64,000 nt of DNA from Limnomonas spitsbergensis (GCA_037349105.1 JAYJMM010000112.1:2728001-2792000); one strand, 5' to 3'; positions 39,033-54,000 are shown, numbered from the stretch's first letter. Notes: generated by a model not told the origin, from the letters alone. Numbers and translations: made by a program.

Positions 39033-42000
39033 CTATTCCTCATCGTCCTCCTCCTCATCTTCGTCCTCCTCGCTGTCCTCGTCATCATCAGCCGTCTGCA
39101 GCCACTCGATGAACTTGCCAGCCTGAGAAGGGGATACCACACCATATGCCATGGTCAGACACACATGGCATGGTCAGACACACATGCCATGGTCAGACAC
39201 ACCATATGCCATGGTCAGACACATATGCCATGGTCAGACACACCATATGCCATGGTCAGACACACATGGCATGGTCAGACACACCATATGCCATGGTCAG
39301 ACACACATGGCAAGCAAAAGTTAAGAGGGCACATCCAATCCGCGCTATATCTTGGCCTACCAGGGTTAAGTGTAAAGGGTTATAGGTTGAACCCTAAACC
39401 CTGAACCTATATCTTGGCCTGCCATATCATGTGTTAGCATAGAGGGGGATCCCATGTAATGTGCGTCAGATAGGGATAGATGCAACCTTCCAAGGATATG
39501 CCATGTGTGGGCACAGCAAAGCGATAGCATAGCTTGTGCCATAGCCTTGACGAGTTGGACATCCATCCCCTGCGCCTCCGGGCACCCTCATATGACCAAT
39601 CGTCGGGAATGTTAAAGATGGATTCAAGGAAAGCCCCAACCGCATTGCCCATCCCTATCCCTAAGGAAAGCACAACTTCAGCCAAGACTTCTGGCAAAGG
39701 GCACTGAAGCAGGTAAGATGCCATGACAGAACACAGGGCTGGCAAGCAATTGAAGGAGGCAGGCGTTCCAACAGCCAGACATAAGAACAAAAAACAAACA
39801 CGGTCAAACAAACTGCAAAAACAAAAATCAAGCAAGCCACAAGGCCTCAGTGACATATCGCGCACTGACCTTTTTCAGGTAGAGCCGTTCGCTCTCGTCT
39901 GCATGCTCCTTTTCCGTGGCCCAGGCCAGGAGCGCCTCCTCCGACATCACATCACCCTCGTACAACTGCTGCAACACCTGGTGGAGGAGGGGCGGCAGGA
40001 GAGAAGAGGTGTATTCCAGATAAGCGAGTGCATGCCATGGCTGATGAGGGATAGATTAAGGGTTGAATGTCTGGTTTGAAGCAGCTGCATGACGTGATGA
40101 GTGAGGGAACGGTCCGGGGTTAAAGGTTTGGGGCTCAGCAGCTGCTTGACATGGTCCATGATGTGCAGGTTTGTAGGGTATAAGGTTTGAGGGCGTGGCT
40201 GATTAGGAATTGAGGGAGAACATAGCCTTTGATGTGATTGGCTGCAAAACCTGGTTTATGAGGAGCATCGGGGGAGAAATATGCCTTTAGGATCAGCTGC
40301 TGCTGCAACACCTCCTGAGGAAGATGATGCGGGCCGCATGTAGCAGTAAACGTGTGGTCGGCTGCTTCTGCAATGGCTGGCATTGGCAAGAGGACATGGA
40401 CATGCCACCAGGATTGGACATCCGTGGGTGTTCCCGCAGGAGTTCATAATCACGATGCATACATCAGTCGCAGTCAAAGTTTCAGTCTCAGTAGGGGAGC
40501 TACTAATGAGGGACACAAATATGACCCCATAGGCACACGAGCGCTGTTGACCGGGAAGTCACGCACCTTCAAAAACTGGTCGGCCGAAGCCAAACTGCCT
40601 TTACCGATCGGCCGTAACCTCACTGGCTGTTCACCTTCCTCATTCGATACACTTTCGTAGCGCAAGCCTCAGAGCCCCCACCACATCCCGTAAGTAATGA
40701 GTAAATGCCCCCCCCCCCCCCCCCCCCCTCCACCACATACACCCATATTACATATACCCCCCATCACAAACACCATGTTTACTCATGTCTGATATTTGCC
40801 CCCCCTGACCCCCCCCCCCCCCCCCCCACCCACACACACACACCAGTGCCGCTTACTTGTGGGAAGATCTCAGCAAACGCATGCCCCTGCTCTCCACTGC
40901 CCTCAAAGACGCCCTCTTCACTGCAGAACTCCTCAAATGTTAGCAGGAGCTCAACCTGGGGCATAGGGGTGTAATTATGGACAACAAAATTCACCGCCGA
41001 TTAATGATTGATGCTTTGTCAAGGCGGCCGAGCAAAAGATAACACAGAGCACGCAGAGCATGCATAACCCGCAGAGCACGCATAGCACGCATAGCATGCA
41101 TAGCACACATAGCACGCAGAGGGGGCAGAGTATGCATAATAAGCATATCACACAGAGGGGACATATGACGCACAGCATGCATATCACGCAGAGCATGCGT
41201 AGCGTACAGAGCATGCATATAATGCATAGCATGCATATAATGCATAGTATGCAGAGCACGCATAGGGGACAGAGCACACATAGCACGCATAGCATGCATA
41301 GCACACATAACATGCAGAGCACACAGAGCTCACAGAACATGCAGAGCACGCAGAGCATGCTGAGCACACAGAGGGGGCAGAGCACGCATAGGGGGCAGAG
41401 CATGCAGGGCACACAGAGCATGATCTGCACGCAGAGCAGTAAAACCAAAAGTTGGTAGCGATGTCAAACCTTAGAACTGTCAGCCCTCGCGCTACGATGC
41501 TCTAGTAATTGACAGTCGTCTCTCTCATTGTGCAGCCGAGCTTCACTTTTCTCGACCCGTCAACATCATTTTCACCCCCCTCCCCCATCTTCAGACAAGG
41601 TCCAGTTTTTCAACCGTGCTCCCACACTTGATCACGAGTGCGTGTGCAAGAAGCTAATTGGCACAGTACGCACATCCCCCCGGAGCATCATTGTCTGTCA
41701 TGAAAACCTAATCCCTGAACCTACGTCCCCCGGGAGCATCATTGCCTGTCATGAAACTGGTGCAAGCAGCCACAGCCTTTTTCAAAACTCGGCCGGGCAC
41801 CGAGCAAACCGGAGGGAATAAACTTCAAAAACAGAGCTGAAGCCAGGACAGCAAAATACGTGAAGCAAACAGGCAGGTCAAACAAACACAAAAGAAGACC
41901 GCCCAGCGGGATAGGGCATATCAGTAAAAAGGGCATATCAGTAAAAAGGGCATATAAGTAAAAAGGGCATATCAGTAAAAAGGGCATATCAGTACAAACA

Positions 42001-45000
42001 GGTCCCTTGTTTGCCCTATTCAACCCTGAAGGGTTGGAGAACTCTTCCCTCGCCCCCTCCCCCCACCCCCCCCTCACACATCACTCCCCTGCCACCTCGG
42101 CCCTCCCTTGCCCCAAACACCCCCCCCTACACACACTCTGCGGCTACTGCCACACTCCCCACCTGGTCATCTTCATAGCGCAGGAAGCAATGCAGCAGCG
42201 TGCCCCAGTCTGCGAGCTGTTCTGCCCAACTCCCCCCCCCCTCCCCTCTGTGGCTACCGCCACACTCCCCACCTGGTCATCTTCACTGCGCAGGAAGCGT
42301 CTCAGCAACGTGCCCCACTCTGCAAGCTGCTTCTTGAACGTCTTCAGCAGGCCCAGCTTCCCTTCCTGCCAGGGCAAAATGAGGGAGGAGCAGGGGGGGA
42401 GAGGGGGGGTACAGAAAACAGCACAATACCTACCACCTGACACCCCACCTGTGTGGCCGTGAGCCAAACAACCTCAACCAACCTGCCTAGGCAAATGGAA
42501 GAAGGAGCAAGAGGGGGGAGAGTGAGAAACTGTGTGAAAACAGCCTCCACACTTTGTTGCTAAAACTGCCCCCTACTCTTGCGTGAACACCGGTCCCTTG
42601 GTCGTCACCCCAACCCTGTCACCTGAGTTTAGGGTAAAGAGTTAGGGTATAGGGTATAGGGTCGATCCTATACCCTAAACCCACCCCAACCCTGTCCCCA
42701 GAAGTCCCCTGACCTTACATACATTCATAGCCTGAACTCATTTGTCTGTTTCCCGAGAATGAAGTCAGGACCCTACACACCAGATGGGAAGGTTGCACTC
42801 GTACGAGGGAAGCTGGGGTGGTTTTGGGGCCCTGGGGCAAAACAATGCACCCCAGAAACCTGAAAGCCCCACAGGATATAATGGGAGTGCAGCCTCCCCC
42901 TACGGATTGCACTGCCTACTCTAAAATACTGCAGCTCTGATTCAGCCACAAATGGTGGCATGGCATGGGGGGCTGACACAGCAGAACCTGTTGCTCGGGC
43001 CGCAGGTCTGTTCAAGTTTGGTCCCCATCGGCCCACTTCTGGCTACCCTTTAAGGTGATTTGGAGATCCGAAAAAACAATGGAAGGCAAGATATACACGT
43101 ACAGTGTACTCGTCATAATACACACCAGCTACTAACGTATGGCCCTGCCACAAACGTGCAACTTGGAAGGTGCTTTCTGGTAAGCTTTTGTCACAGGACG
43201 CCACAATCTCCCTCTCTCCCCCTTTCTGTCCTTCCAGTCACAACCGCCTGGCAGCCAGGCCCTGGCTCTTGCAAACGTTGCACACACACACACATGCGGT
43301 GAGAAAGATCCTTCAGGCCAGCTGTCGTCACATCGATCCAGCAGATCTCCGACTCTCCCCCCCTGTTCTCCCTCTCTGCCTCCCTGTTCTCCCTCTATCC
43401 CCCTCCCTGTTCTCCCTCTCCCCCTCCCTGTTCTCCCTCTATCCCCCTCCCTGTTCTCCCTCTCTTCCTCCCTGTTCTCCCTCTCCCCCTCCCTGTTCTC
43501 CCTCTCCCCCTCCCTGTTCTCCCTCTCTCCCCCCCTGTTCTCCCTCTCTCCCTCCCTGTTCTCCCTCTCCCCCTCCCTGTTCTCCCTCTCTCCCCCCCTG
43601 TTCTCCCTCTCTCCCTCCCTGTTCTCCCTCTCCCCCTCCCTGTTCTCCCTCTCTCCCTCCCTGTTCTCCCTCTCCCCCTCCCTGTTCTCCCTCTCCACCT
43701 CCCTGTTCTACCTCCCTCCCCCCCTGTTCTCCCTCTCTCCCTCCCTGTTCTCCCTCTCCCCCTCCTTGTTCTCCCTCTCCCCCTCCCTGTTCTCCCTCTC
43801 CCCCTCCCTGTTCTCCCTCTCCCCCTCCCTGTTCTCTCTCTCTCTCCCTCCCTGTTCTCCCTCTCCCCCTCCCTGTTCTCTCTCTCTCTCTCCCTCCCTG
43901 TTCTCCCTCTCCCCCTCCCTGTTCTCCCTCTCTCCCTCCCTGTTCTCCCTCTCTCCCTCCCTGTTCTCCCTCTCTCCCTCCCTGTTCTCCCTCTATCCCC
44001 CTCCCTGTTCTCCCTCTCTCCCTCCCTGTTCTCCCTCTCCCCCTCCCTGTTCTCTCTCTCTCTCTCCCTCCCTGTTCTCCCTCTCCCCCTCCCTGTTCTC
44101 CCTCTCCCCCTCCCTGTTCTCTCTCTCTCTCTCCCTCCCTGTTCTCCCTCTCTCCCTCCCTGTTCTCCCTCTCCCCCTCCCTGTTCTCCCTCTACCCCCC
44201 TCCCTGTTCTCCCTCTACCCCCCTCCCTGTTCTCCCTCTCCCCCTCCCTGTTCTCCCTCTCTCCCTCCCTGTTCTCCCTCTCTCCCTCCCTGTTCTCCCT
44301 CTCTACCTCCCTGTTCTCCCTCTCTCCCTCCATCTTCTCCCTCCATCTTCTCCCTCCATCTTCTCCCTCTATCCCCCTCCCTGTTCTCCCTCTCTCCCTC
44401 CCTGTTCTCTCTCTCTCCCTCCCTGTTCTCCCTCTCTCCCTCCATGTTCTCCCAGTCTGCAGCGCCTGGCAGCAAGACCTTGATTCTTTTCAAGCAGAGG
44501 CTGCTGGAGACTGCATGCACACCTTGACAGCGTCTCCTTCCCCCCGCTCCCTTGGTCTCCCTGCCCCTCCCACCTGAAACATGACACGTGTGGCTGTGTC
44601 CACCTTCTCCCTAGGCCGCCCTGCACCTGCTACTTGTCCCTGCCCCCTCCCCACCTGTGTGGCCAAGTCCACCTACTCCCTGCCCCTTGCACCCTGCCCC
44701 CCCCCCCCCCCCCCAACCTGTGCAGTCATGTCCACCTACTCCCTGCCTCCCTGCGCCCGGCCCCTAAAACCTGACCCTGCCACACTTGTGTGGCCATCTC
44801 CACCTGCTCACGTAGCCTCCCTACCTCAGGCCCTAAATCCTGACCCCGTCACACCTGTGTAGGTATGTCCACCTTCTCCCTTAGCCTCCCTACCCCAGCC
44901 CTAGCCCCTGACCCCCCTACCTGTGTGGCCATGTCCGGTGCCTTCGAAGGGAATAGGCTCGAGTACTCGCTCTTTGCATAATACGGGCAGGCTGGCAGGC

Positions 45001-48000
45001 ACAGGCTGAGCAGCGTGGTGAAGATGTAGCGGGCGCAGTCGGCGAAAGAACGGTCCTCAGCGATCTTGAGGCCGTTGAGCTCAATCACTGCGTTGGTCTG
45101 CGTAAGGGTCATGTTCAGCGATGAGACGGAGGGGGAGGGGGCCTTGATGAGTGGGCATGGTCCATGTCTCCATGGTCATGTGAATTTCTTGGTTTAAAAC
45201 GAGGGCCATCTTCCGGCACCACAGATCCCTGCTTCGGGAGATCTAGGATCAAACAGCCTGGATCCAGGATCTAGGAGAGCCATGACCTAGAAGCTTGGAT
45301 CTAGGTGAGCCAGCATCTAAAAGCCCAAAGGATCCAGGAGAGCCAGGATATAAACATCCAGATCCAGGACCCAGGACAGCCAGCAACTAAAACCCCGGAT
45401 CCAGGATCTGAATGCCAAGATCTCAAGGCCCGAACCCAGGAGAGCAAGGATCAAAAAGCCCGGATCCCGAGATCAGGAGGGTCAGGATCTAGACGCCTAG
45501 TCATGTTTGGTCCCAATAACCCTATTGCAGGCTGTCTGATGGTCCTTCCCAGGTCATTTCGTGCGCAGAAAGACTAGCACTGACCCTCGCACTGCCTCCG
45601 CCTCACTAAACCACATCTTCATGCAGCTAAGCATAGGATTAAGGGCCAAGCATCTAGGGTTTGTACCGCCCCCTCCCTCCTGCTGCACACCTCAGCCGTA
45701 CCGCCCCACCCCTCCCGCTGCACCTTGTCTTCCTCTCTCCTCCTGCTCCCACCCCTCCAAACTGCATCTCCACGCAGCATAGCATTGAGCGTTAGGTTAA
45801 AGAGCTTAGGATTTGTACTGCCCATCCCTACCGCCGTACCGCCCCCCCTCCCGCTGCTCCCACCTCTCCAAACCGCAACTTCACGCAGCGCAGGAATGTC
45901 TCGCTGACCTCCACCTTGAACACTGTCTCGGGATCTTCCAGGCCCTCAGCTGCATCGTTGTCCTCTGAGCACCCGAGCAAAGGGTTCAGTGGGAGCAGGG
46001 TTTAAGGGGGGGGGCAGCGTCTTAAGGTGCAGGATTCAGGGGGCTGAGGGGTACACAGGGGGCCGCAGGGCTCAGGGGGGAGAGGGGTACAGGGGGGCAC
46101 AGGGTTCATGGGGGTTAAGGGTCCAGATGCACTGCCCCAGTCACTCTCATTATGTAAGTGTGACCGGGTTTTAAACGTCACTGTACCCCGCGTGCCCCCT
46201 GACCTCAATCACTAACAACTTGCAGGACTGAGGCCTAGTGCGGCGCAAGACCGCACTGGCGCAGCAGCGTCCTCTTCACGAACTCATGCCCCTCCCTCAT
46301 TGTATCATTTATCTTACTGACACCATGTGGGCCTGGTGGCATGCATACCCTCACCTCCCTCACTGGCATCACCTGACAGGGGACCAGCGTCATGTCCATC
46401 CCTCACCTCCCTCACTGGCATCACGTGACAGGGGCCCAGCGTCATGTCCATCCCTCACCTCCCTCACTGGCATCACGTGACAGGGGCCCAGTGTCATGTC
46501 CATCCCTCACCTCCCTCACTGGCATCACGTGACAGGGGCCCAGCGTCATATCCATCCCTCACCTCCCTCACTGGCATCACGTGACAGGGGCCCAGTGTCA
46601 TGTCCATCCCTCACCTCCCTCACTGGCATCACGTGACAGGGGCCCAGTGTCATGTCCATCCCTCGCCTCCCTCACTGGCATCACGTGACAGGGGACCTGC
46701 GTCATGTCCATCCCTCACCTCCCTCACTGGCATCACGTGACAGGGGCCCAGCGTCATGTCCATCCCTCACCTCCCTCACTGGCATCACGTGACAGGGGCC
46801 CAGCGTCATGTCCATCCCTCACCTCCCTCACTGGCATCACGTGACAGGGGCCCAGTGTCATATCCATCCCTCACCTCCCTCACTGGCATCACGTGACAGG
46901 GGCCCAGCGTCATATCCATCCCTCACCTCCCTCACTGGCATCACGTGACAGGGGCCCAGCGTCATGTCCATCCCTCACCTCCCTCACTGGCATCACGTGA
47001 CAGGGGACCAGCGTCATGTCCATCCCTCGCCTCCCTCACTGGCATCACGTGACAGAGGCCCAAGGGCATATCCCTCCCTCACCTCCCTCACTGGCGTCCT
47101 CGTCATGCCCATCCCTGGCTCCGGGGCCTGCCTCTGCAATGTCGACCTCGCTGTCCATGCACATCATCTTATTGCTGCGGACAGAGGGGGCAGGGAAAAG
47201 GTGGCCTCAGCGCAAGTCTTGGGAAACAAGCAGATTATTGCTGCGGACAGAGGGGGCAGGGGAAAGGGGGCCTCAGTGCATGCCTCGGAATACGGGCAGT
47301 GGCGGCCGTCCGGCGGGCCCCTCAAAATTTGATATGGTGTGGTTTAAGTAAAAACAGATGTGACCGAGGTGTCGAGTGTCTCAGATTTGGGGAGAGGCAA
47401 TCAGTTGAATAAGCTTAAAGCTTGAACCCGTACAAATACTCGATCCACACCCTTGTGTATGTGAGCATGTGTGTGAGAGTGACACTGTGATACACCTTCC
47501 TAACCCCGTAGGAATAATCACATCCCTGCTTATGTCCTCCCAGCGTGCACAGGGGCCTAAGACCTCAGCACATGAGCCTCAACCCTCAGCACAGGGGCCT
47601 ACAACCTTAAGCACAGGGGCCTCAATCCTCAGCAAAGGGGCCTAAGCCCTCAGCACAGGGGCCTTAACCTTTAGCACAGGGGCCTAAACCCAACGCCCCA
47701 GGGTATCCTCAACCCTAGGTTTCACAAAACAAACCCTCCAGAGACCACAAATACGTGACCGGGATTGCAATCGAAAGGCGCAATATATGGAGAGATGGCC
47801 CTCAACCCTAAAATCCTCAACTGGAGTCCGAAAACTCTTCAACCCTGAAATCCGAACCCTCACATGTCCGGGGGTGCGATGGAGAAGCGCTCCACGTCGA
47901 AGCCGTCGCTGGGCCGCCACTCGAAACCGGCGCCGCCCGGCCCTGCGACCGACACGTCGAACTTGACCCCGGCCTCTAGGGAGCCCAACTCCGGCACCTT

Positions 48001-51000
48001 GCCCATGGCCACGTACGACGCCGCGCGCACCGCCACAGAGCTTGGGCCCTCATAGCTCTGCAACGATAATAGGGAGGGGGTCAGAGTCGGCTAGCCCGTT
48101 GGAGAGTTGGATAGCCAGTTGGGAGTGGGCTCTGAATCAAAGAGAGCTATCTATGAGAGTGGGATAGATAGTTGAAGAAAGACAGTTCACAAAATCAGTG
48201 CATTCGAAGGTTGTAGAAAGGTATTTAAAATAAATGTACCAGTACATAGATAGTCCTTTATAGCCCCTGTTTAGACAGATGGCTGGGAATACTGAAGTAT
48301 GAGTCGGAATTCGTTATATTCAGAGTTCATTTTTGCTTCGCAACCTGCTTTACACCTTCCAATCACGCTATTCGTTGAATGGCTTCCTTTTTCTAAAAGG
48401 AAGCTGTTTTTTGTACGATCACCGGTTGGTTTCTGCTCCAGAGAGACTGGAAACAGCTATCAACAGTTCGATTTTGCTCTAAGACTGGAAGCACGACGTT
48501 CAGATTGGCAGGTGCTGTTGCATGTGCTGTGAAACAAATTGTGGTTATTGTTAATGGTCCTGGTAGATTCACTAACTCATCAACATACGCCCAACGCCCG
48601 TGCTGTCCTCTGAGGTGCTGCTGATTCTACTACGCGTTTTTTCTTTGCTCTGGCTATTGAATCAGAAAGCTGCCGTATCAAATCAGCAGCAGCTGGACAA
48701 AAAACAGCGTGGGACAGGGTATCTGTGAGGTGGATGGGAATGCGCTCTGTGTTCGTGATTTTCTCAGGTCACGGGGCAAAAATATCCGTTGGATGGTTCG
48801 ATTGTATCTTTCGGACTAGATATCATCGAAATCAACCATTCGCTTTCCAGAAAAACAACAGGAAAACAAACTTAGACTACAATATGTCGTTTTCATTGCT
48901 GGAATATTACTAAAACATTGGTATCTTTCAATTGTTCAAATTCGAGGTTTGGGTTGATTCCGTGTCAAATTATCCGAAACACCAGAGTAAACAAAATAGG
49001 TGAAACGCAAACTCACAAAGTGAATAATGTGATGGCATAGTCACATTGACCGGTACATGACGGTAGATAGTCTTATGTACCGGTGATAGATAGTCACATA
49101 AGATAGTCACATTGACCGGTATATACCGGTAAATAGTCATTTATCGTTGCACAAGATGTATAGAGTGGGACCTACAGTGTTCAGAGCCAGCTCTTTAGAG
49201 TCAAGGGTCCCACGCCGTGGCCATGCCCCCTCCCTCGGCTTTACATCGCAGAGAAGAACAAGCCACAAGGGCTTTGGCTTTCGAAGCCTGAACATAGCAG
49301 AGGCTACTGCCAGCGAAAACTCATCCAGAGGCTAAACCCTAAACCCTAAGATAGGGCTACTGCCAGCGAAAACCCATCCAGAGGCTTAACCCTAAACCCT
49401 AAGATAGGGCTACTGCCAGCGAAAACCCATCCAGAGGCTAAACCCTAAACCCTAAGCTAGGGCTACTGCCAGCGAAAACCCATCCAGAGGCTTAACCCTA
49501 AACCCTAAGCTAGGGCTACTGCCAGCGAAAACCCATCCAGAGGCTAAACCCTAAACCCTAAGCTAGGGCTACTGCCAGCGAAAACCCATCCAGAGGCTAA
49601 ACCCTAAACCCTAAGCTAGGGCTACTGCCAGCGAAAACCCATCCAGAGGCTAAGACATAGTCGCAAACCGATGTTTTTCCTTTGAAGTGCAAACCAGGCC
49701 ACTTTGGGGGCAGGCCGCTGGGCAGCCACCCATGGGTCAATGGGTACTTACCCTTGACCAGCCCACAGCCAGTGGCCCAAGCAGCATGACTTGCTATAAC
49801 AGGCACCAATGGCCACAGGCCACCATGCCACCATGCACCTGAAGTTCCACTGAAGCACCCTGAAATAAACAGTACCCCATACCTGAAATTGCAAGCCAGT
49901 AGTCCAACAACCCTACAATTCAGGGTTTAGCCCCCAACCCTACATCACAAACTAGGTATAACCCTAAACCACTACATCCACAAGGGCATGAGGGCGACGA
50001 AAGAAAACTAAGGCTACTGGGTTCAAGGTTTGGCCCCAGACCCTCAATCCTAGACTAGGACCATAAACCACTGCATCCACTAAACCCTAAACTAAAACCC
50101 TGTAACCACTAAACCCTAAACTAGAACCCTAAACCACTACATCCACAAGGGCATGAGGGTGAATACATTCAACTACAGGCTATGAGTTTAGGGTTCAGCC
50201 CTGGATTAGCACTTAACCCTAAACTAGGCGAAACCCCTAAAACAGAACGTCCAAAGGGGTATATGAGGGTGAAGAAATATAACTATGGGTGCAGAGTTCG
50301 GCCCGAGTCTAGGCGTTCACCTTACACTAGGCTAAACCCCGGGCCGCAATATCCACAGAGGCACGAGTGTAAAGAAAAAGCACCAAGTCCCACAGCCAAA
50401 CCACCCTTCCCCCCTTCACCTTAAACCCCCACAGCCACCCCTTTCAAATTTCAACCTAAACCAAAAAAGCCCCACAGCCAAGCCCCCTATCCCACCTTTC
50501 ACCTTTTCCCCTTTCATCCTAAACAAAAAAGCCCCACAGCCAAGCCCCCCTCCCCATCTTTCACCCTTTCCCCTTTCACCCCCGACGAAAACCCCCACAG
50601 CCATGCCAGCCTCCCCACATATTTAACCCTTCCCCTTTCTCGCAAAACCAAAAACCCACACAGCCAAGCCTCCCCTCCCCATCTGGCACCTCTTCCCCCA
50701 TCACTCTAAACCAAAACCTTCACAGCCAAGCCCCCCCTCCCCATCTTTCACCTGCGCCACATCCGGGTCGTCATAATCGCCGTCATCATCTTCGTCGTCT
50801 TCGCTGTCGTCGCTGTCCCCCTTGGCGGCCCGCTGCCTGCGGGCGAGCGCCACAGCCTCCGAGCCGCCGCCGGAGGTCGTGGCAGAGGCGGGGACTTCCA
50901 GCTCGTCATCACTCAGACCTCCCTGCGATGAGTGAGCAACAGGGTTCAGGACTGACAGTACAGGGCTCAAATCTCGTACCCGTCGATGGACCAAAATCAG

Positions 51001-54000
51001 CAGAGACAGGGGCCTGCAGTGCATCTTCGGTTCTTCACTCAGGCTTGCCTATGAAGAGGCTTCAGGGTTCAGGGTGGCAGTTCAGGGTTCAGGGTTCAGG
51101 GTGGCAGTTCAGGGTACAGGGTGACAGTTCAGGGTTCCGGGTTCAGGGGTCAGGGTTCAAGCTTCAGGATTCAAGCTTCAGGGTTCAACCTTCAGGGTTC
51201 AGGATTCAAGCTTCAGGGTCGGGTTCAGGGTTCAAGCTTCAGGGTTCAGGTTCAGGGTTCAGGTTCAGGGTTCAAGCTCCAGGGTTCAGAATCAGGGAAC
51301 ACAACCAGCACCACGACCGCGGACTTCATTACTGAGGCGGGGACCTCATTGTCAACCATGCGGTCCTGCGGTGAGAGTGCATAGGATTTGGAAGAACAGT
51401 TCAGGGCTCAGGTCCAAACCTTGCCAGCCCATTAGGTCCTCGCTTGCACATGGACAGGCACTTGTTGAGCTAGTGCCCCCCCTCCTGTCATGCACCCGCC
51501 CCCATCCATCTAACCACCCCCCACACACACCAGACACCCGAACCAGCCCTCGTCCCTCCACCCCTACCCTCCACACCACACACACATGCACCAGCCCTCG
51601 TCCCTCCCCCCCTCCCCCCCCACACACAAACGCACCAGGCCTTTGACCTGGTTGCACAGGGACAGGCGCTTGTTGAGCTAGTGCCCCCCCTCCCGTCATG
51701 TACCAGCACTTGTCCCTCTTATCGCCCCTTCCCCTCCACACCACACACACATGCGCCAGCCCTCGTCCCTCCCCCCCTCCCCCCCACACACAAACGCACC
51801 AGCCCTTGGACCTGCTTGCACAGGGACAGGCGCTTGTTGAGCTAGTGCCCCCCCTCCTGTCATGTACCAGCATTTGTCCCTCTCATCGCCCCTTCCCCTC
51901 CACACCACACACACATGCACCAACCCTCATCCCTCTCCCCCTCCCCCCCACACACAAACGCACCAGCCCTTGGACCTGCTTGCACAGGGACAGGCGCTTG
52001 TTGAGCTAGTGCCCCCCCTCCTGTCATGTACCAGCACTTGTCCCTCTCATCGCCCCTTCCCCTCCACACCACACACTCATGCATCAGCCCTCATCCCTCA
52101 ACCCCTCCTCCTTCCCCCCCACACACAAACGCACCAGCCCTTGGACCTGCTTGCACAGGGACAGGCGCTTGTTGGATTGTACGCAGTGGCCGGGTCCGAT
52201 GACGACGCCGAACGAGATGATGGCGCCCGGCTGCACCTTGGCCCCGGTCATCAAGTGGGCGTTTTCACACACCAGCGCGCCCCGCAGGACAACATGATCC
52301 TGCACAGGGCGAGGAGGGGGGGAGGGGGGGAGGGGAGGGAAGGGGAATTGCCTTCACTCTCTTCAGGCTCATTTCACACACCAGCGCGCCCCGCAGGACA
52401 ACATGATCCTGCACAGGGCGAGGAGGGGGGGAGGGGGGGAGGGGAGGGAAGGGGAATTGTCTTCACTCTCTACAGGCTCATTTCACACACCAGCGCGCCC
52501 CGCAGGACAACATGATCCTGCACAGGGCGAGGAGGGGCGGAGGGGGGGAGGGGAGGGAAGGGGAATTGCCTTCACTCTCTTCAGGCTCATTTCACACACC
52601 AGCGCGCCCCGCAGGACAACATGATCCTGCACAGGGCGAGGAGGGGGGGAGGGGGGGAGGGGAGGGAAGGGGAATTGTCTTCACTCTCTACAGGCTCATT
52701 TCACACACCAGCGCGCCCCGCAGGACAACATGATCCTGCACAGGGCGAGGAGGGGGGGAGGGGGGGAGGGGAGGGAAGGGGAATTGTCTTCACTCTCTTC
52801 AGGCTCATTTCACACACCAGCGCGCCCCGCAGGACAACATGATCCTGCACAGGGCGAGGAGGGGGGGAGGGGGGGGAGGGGAGGGAAGGGGAATTGTCTT
52901 CACTCTCTTCAGGCTCATTTCACACACCAGCGCGCCCCGCAGGACAAAATGATCCTACACACGAGGGGGGGGGGGGAGAAAAAGGGGATTTTGACTTAAC
53001 TGTCTTCAAGCATATTCCATACCTTACACCATGTGAGTTTTCACCATAAACCGTGTATCACTCATCTTGTAGTACCTGCCTGGTATCATGTAAGACTACC
53101 GGCTATCACACAGAGCTGAGCTAGCAGCACATGGGCCCCTGCCTGCAGGCAGGCAGCCATCCTGGCACAGGCCAGCGTGGCACGCTTTAGGACGACACTC
53201 CCGTGCTTAGGAGGGAGGAGGCATAATTACCAAGCTCAAAACCCGGCGCCTAAAAATCTGGATTTGAATTGGAGTTGGGGCTCGATACCTGGGCTGCACT
53301 GGTACGATACATGCTGATGTCTCTTCGCTAAAATAGTAACGCACCTACCTAGATTTGAGTTGCCTTCCTTCAGGTACACATTTTCAATTCTTTTCACGCT
53401 ACCCTCGGGGCAAAACCAGCGGTATATGCTGTGCCCTCAGGGTCAGGTTTGCTTGCATTGGGGGGGAACAGCACCCCTCCCTCAGAACCATGATTATTTA
53501 ACTATCTCTCAGGCACATCCCTCACCCCCAAACAGCGTTAGTTATGAGGGAAGGCTATTCGAATCTCCGGTAGGCCGGACGTGTCATAAATGCAGCACTA
53601 CCCAGGATCAGGTACAAATAAGCAATGCTGGAACCAATGAGGTATTGCTGGAACCTACCAATACCCTAACGGCATTCCTGGGGCCCTAAAATATGTATTA
53701 TTCCGTTTACATGTTCAGAGGGTGGCGGTGCAGCCAAGGTCCACCAGGTTTCAGACATATCATGCTCGTCCTGAATCATCACGCATGGAGCCCTCTACCC
53801 TCTACCCTAATACCCTCTACCCTAATACCCTCTACCCTAATACCCTCTACCCTGATACCCTCTACCCTGATACCCTCTACCCTGATACCCTCTACCCTGA
53901 TACCCTGTACCCTGATACCCTCTACCCTAATACCCTCGACCCTCTACCCTAATACCCTCTACCCTGCACCCTCTACCCTCTACCCCACACCCCACAAGGT

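Noticed and set aside
40474..40665. Possible extra eIF2B epsilon exon (frame with LASADQFLK)
   Set aside because: Exons 40857-40955 and 39870-39977 already join in phase and give continuous family-like sequence.
43395..44333. 312-codon minus-strand frame rich in Gly-Glu-Arg-Glu-Asn and a 437-codon plus frame (43170-44483)
   Set aside because: Both are translations of the 21-bp pyrimidine minisatellite inside an eIF2B epsilon intron. Length comes from lack of stops in a C/T-only strand.
52304..52960. CRISPR-like regular direct repeats
   Set aside because: Units are contiguous and wholly similar, with no unique spacers, and they derive from the neighbouring exon of a nuclear gene.
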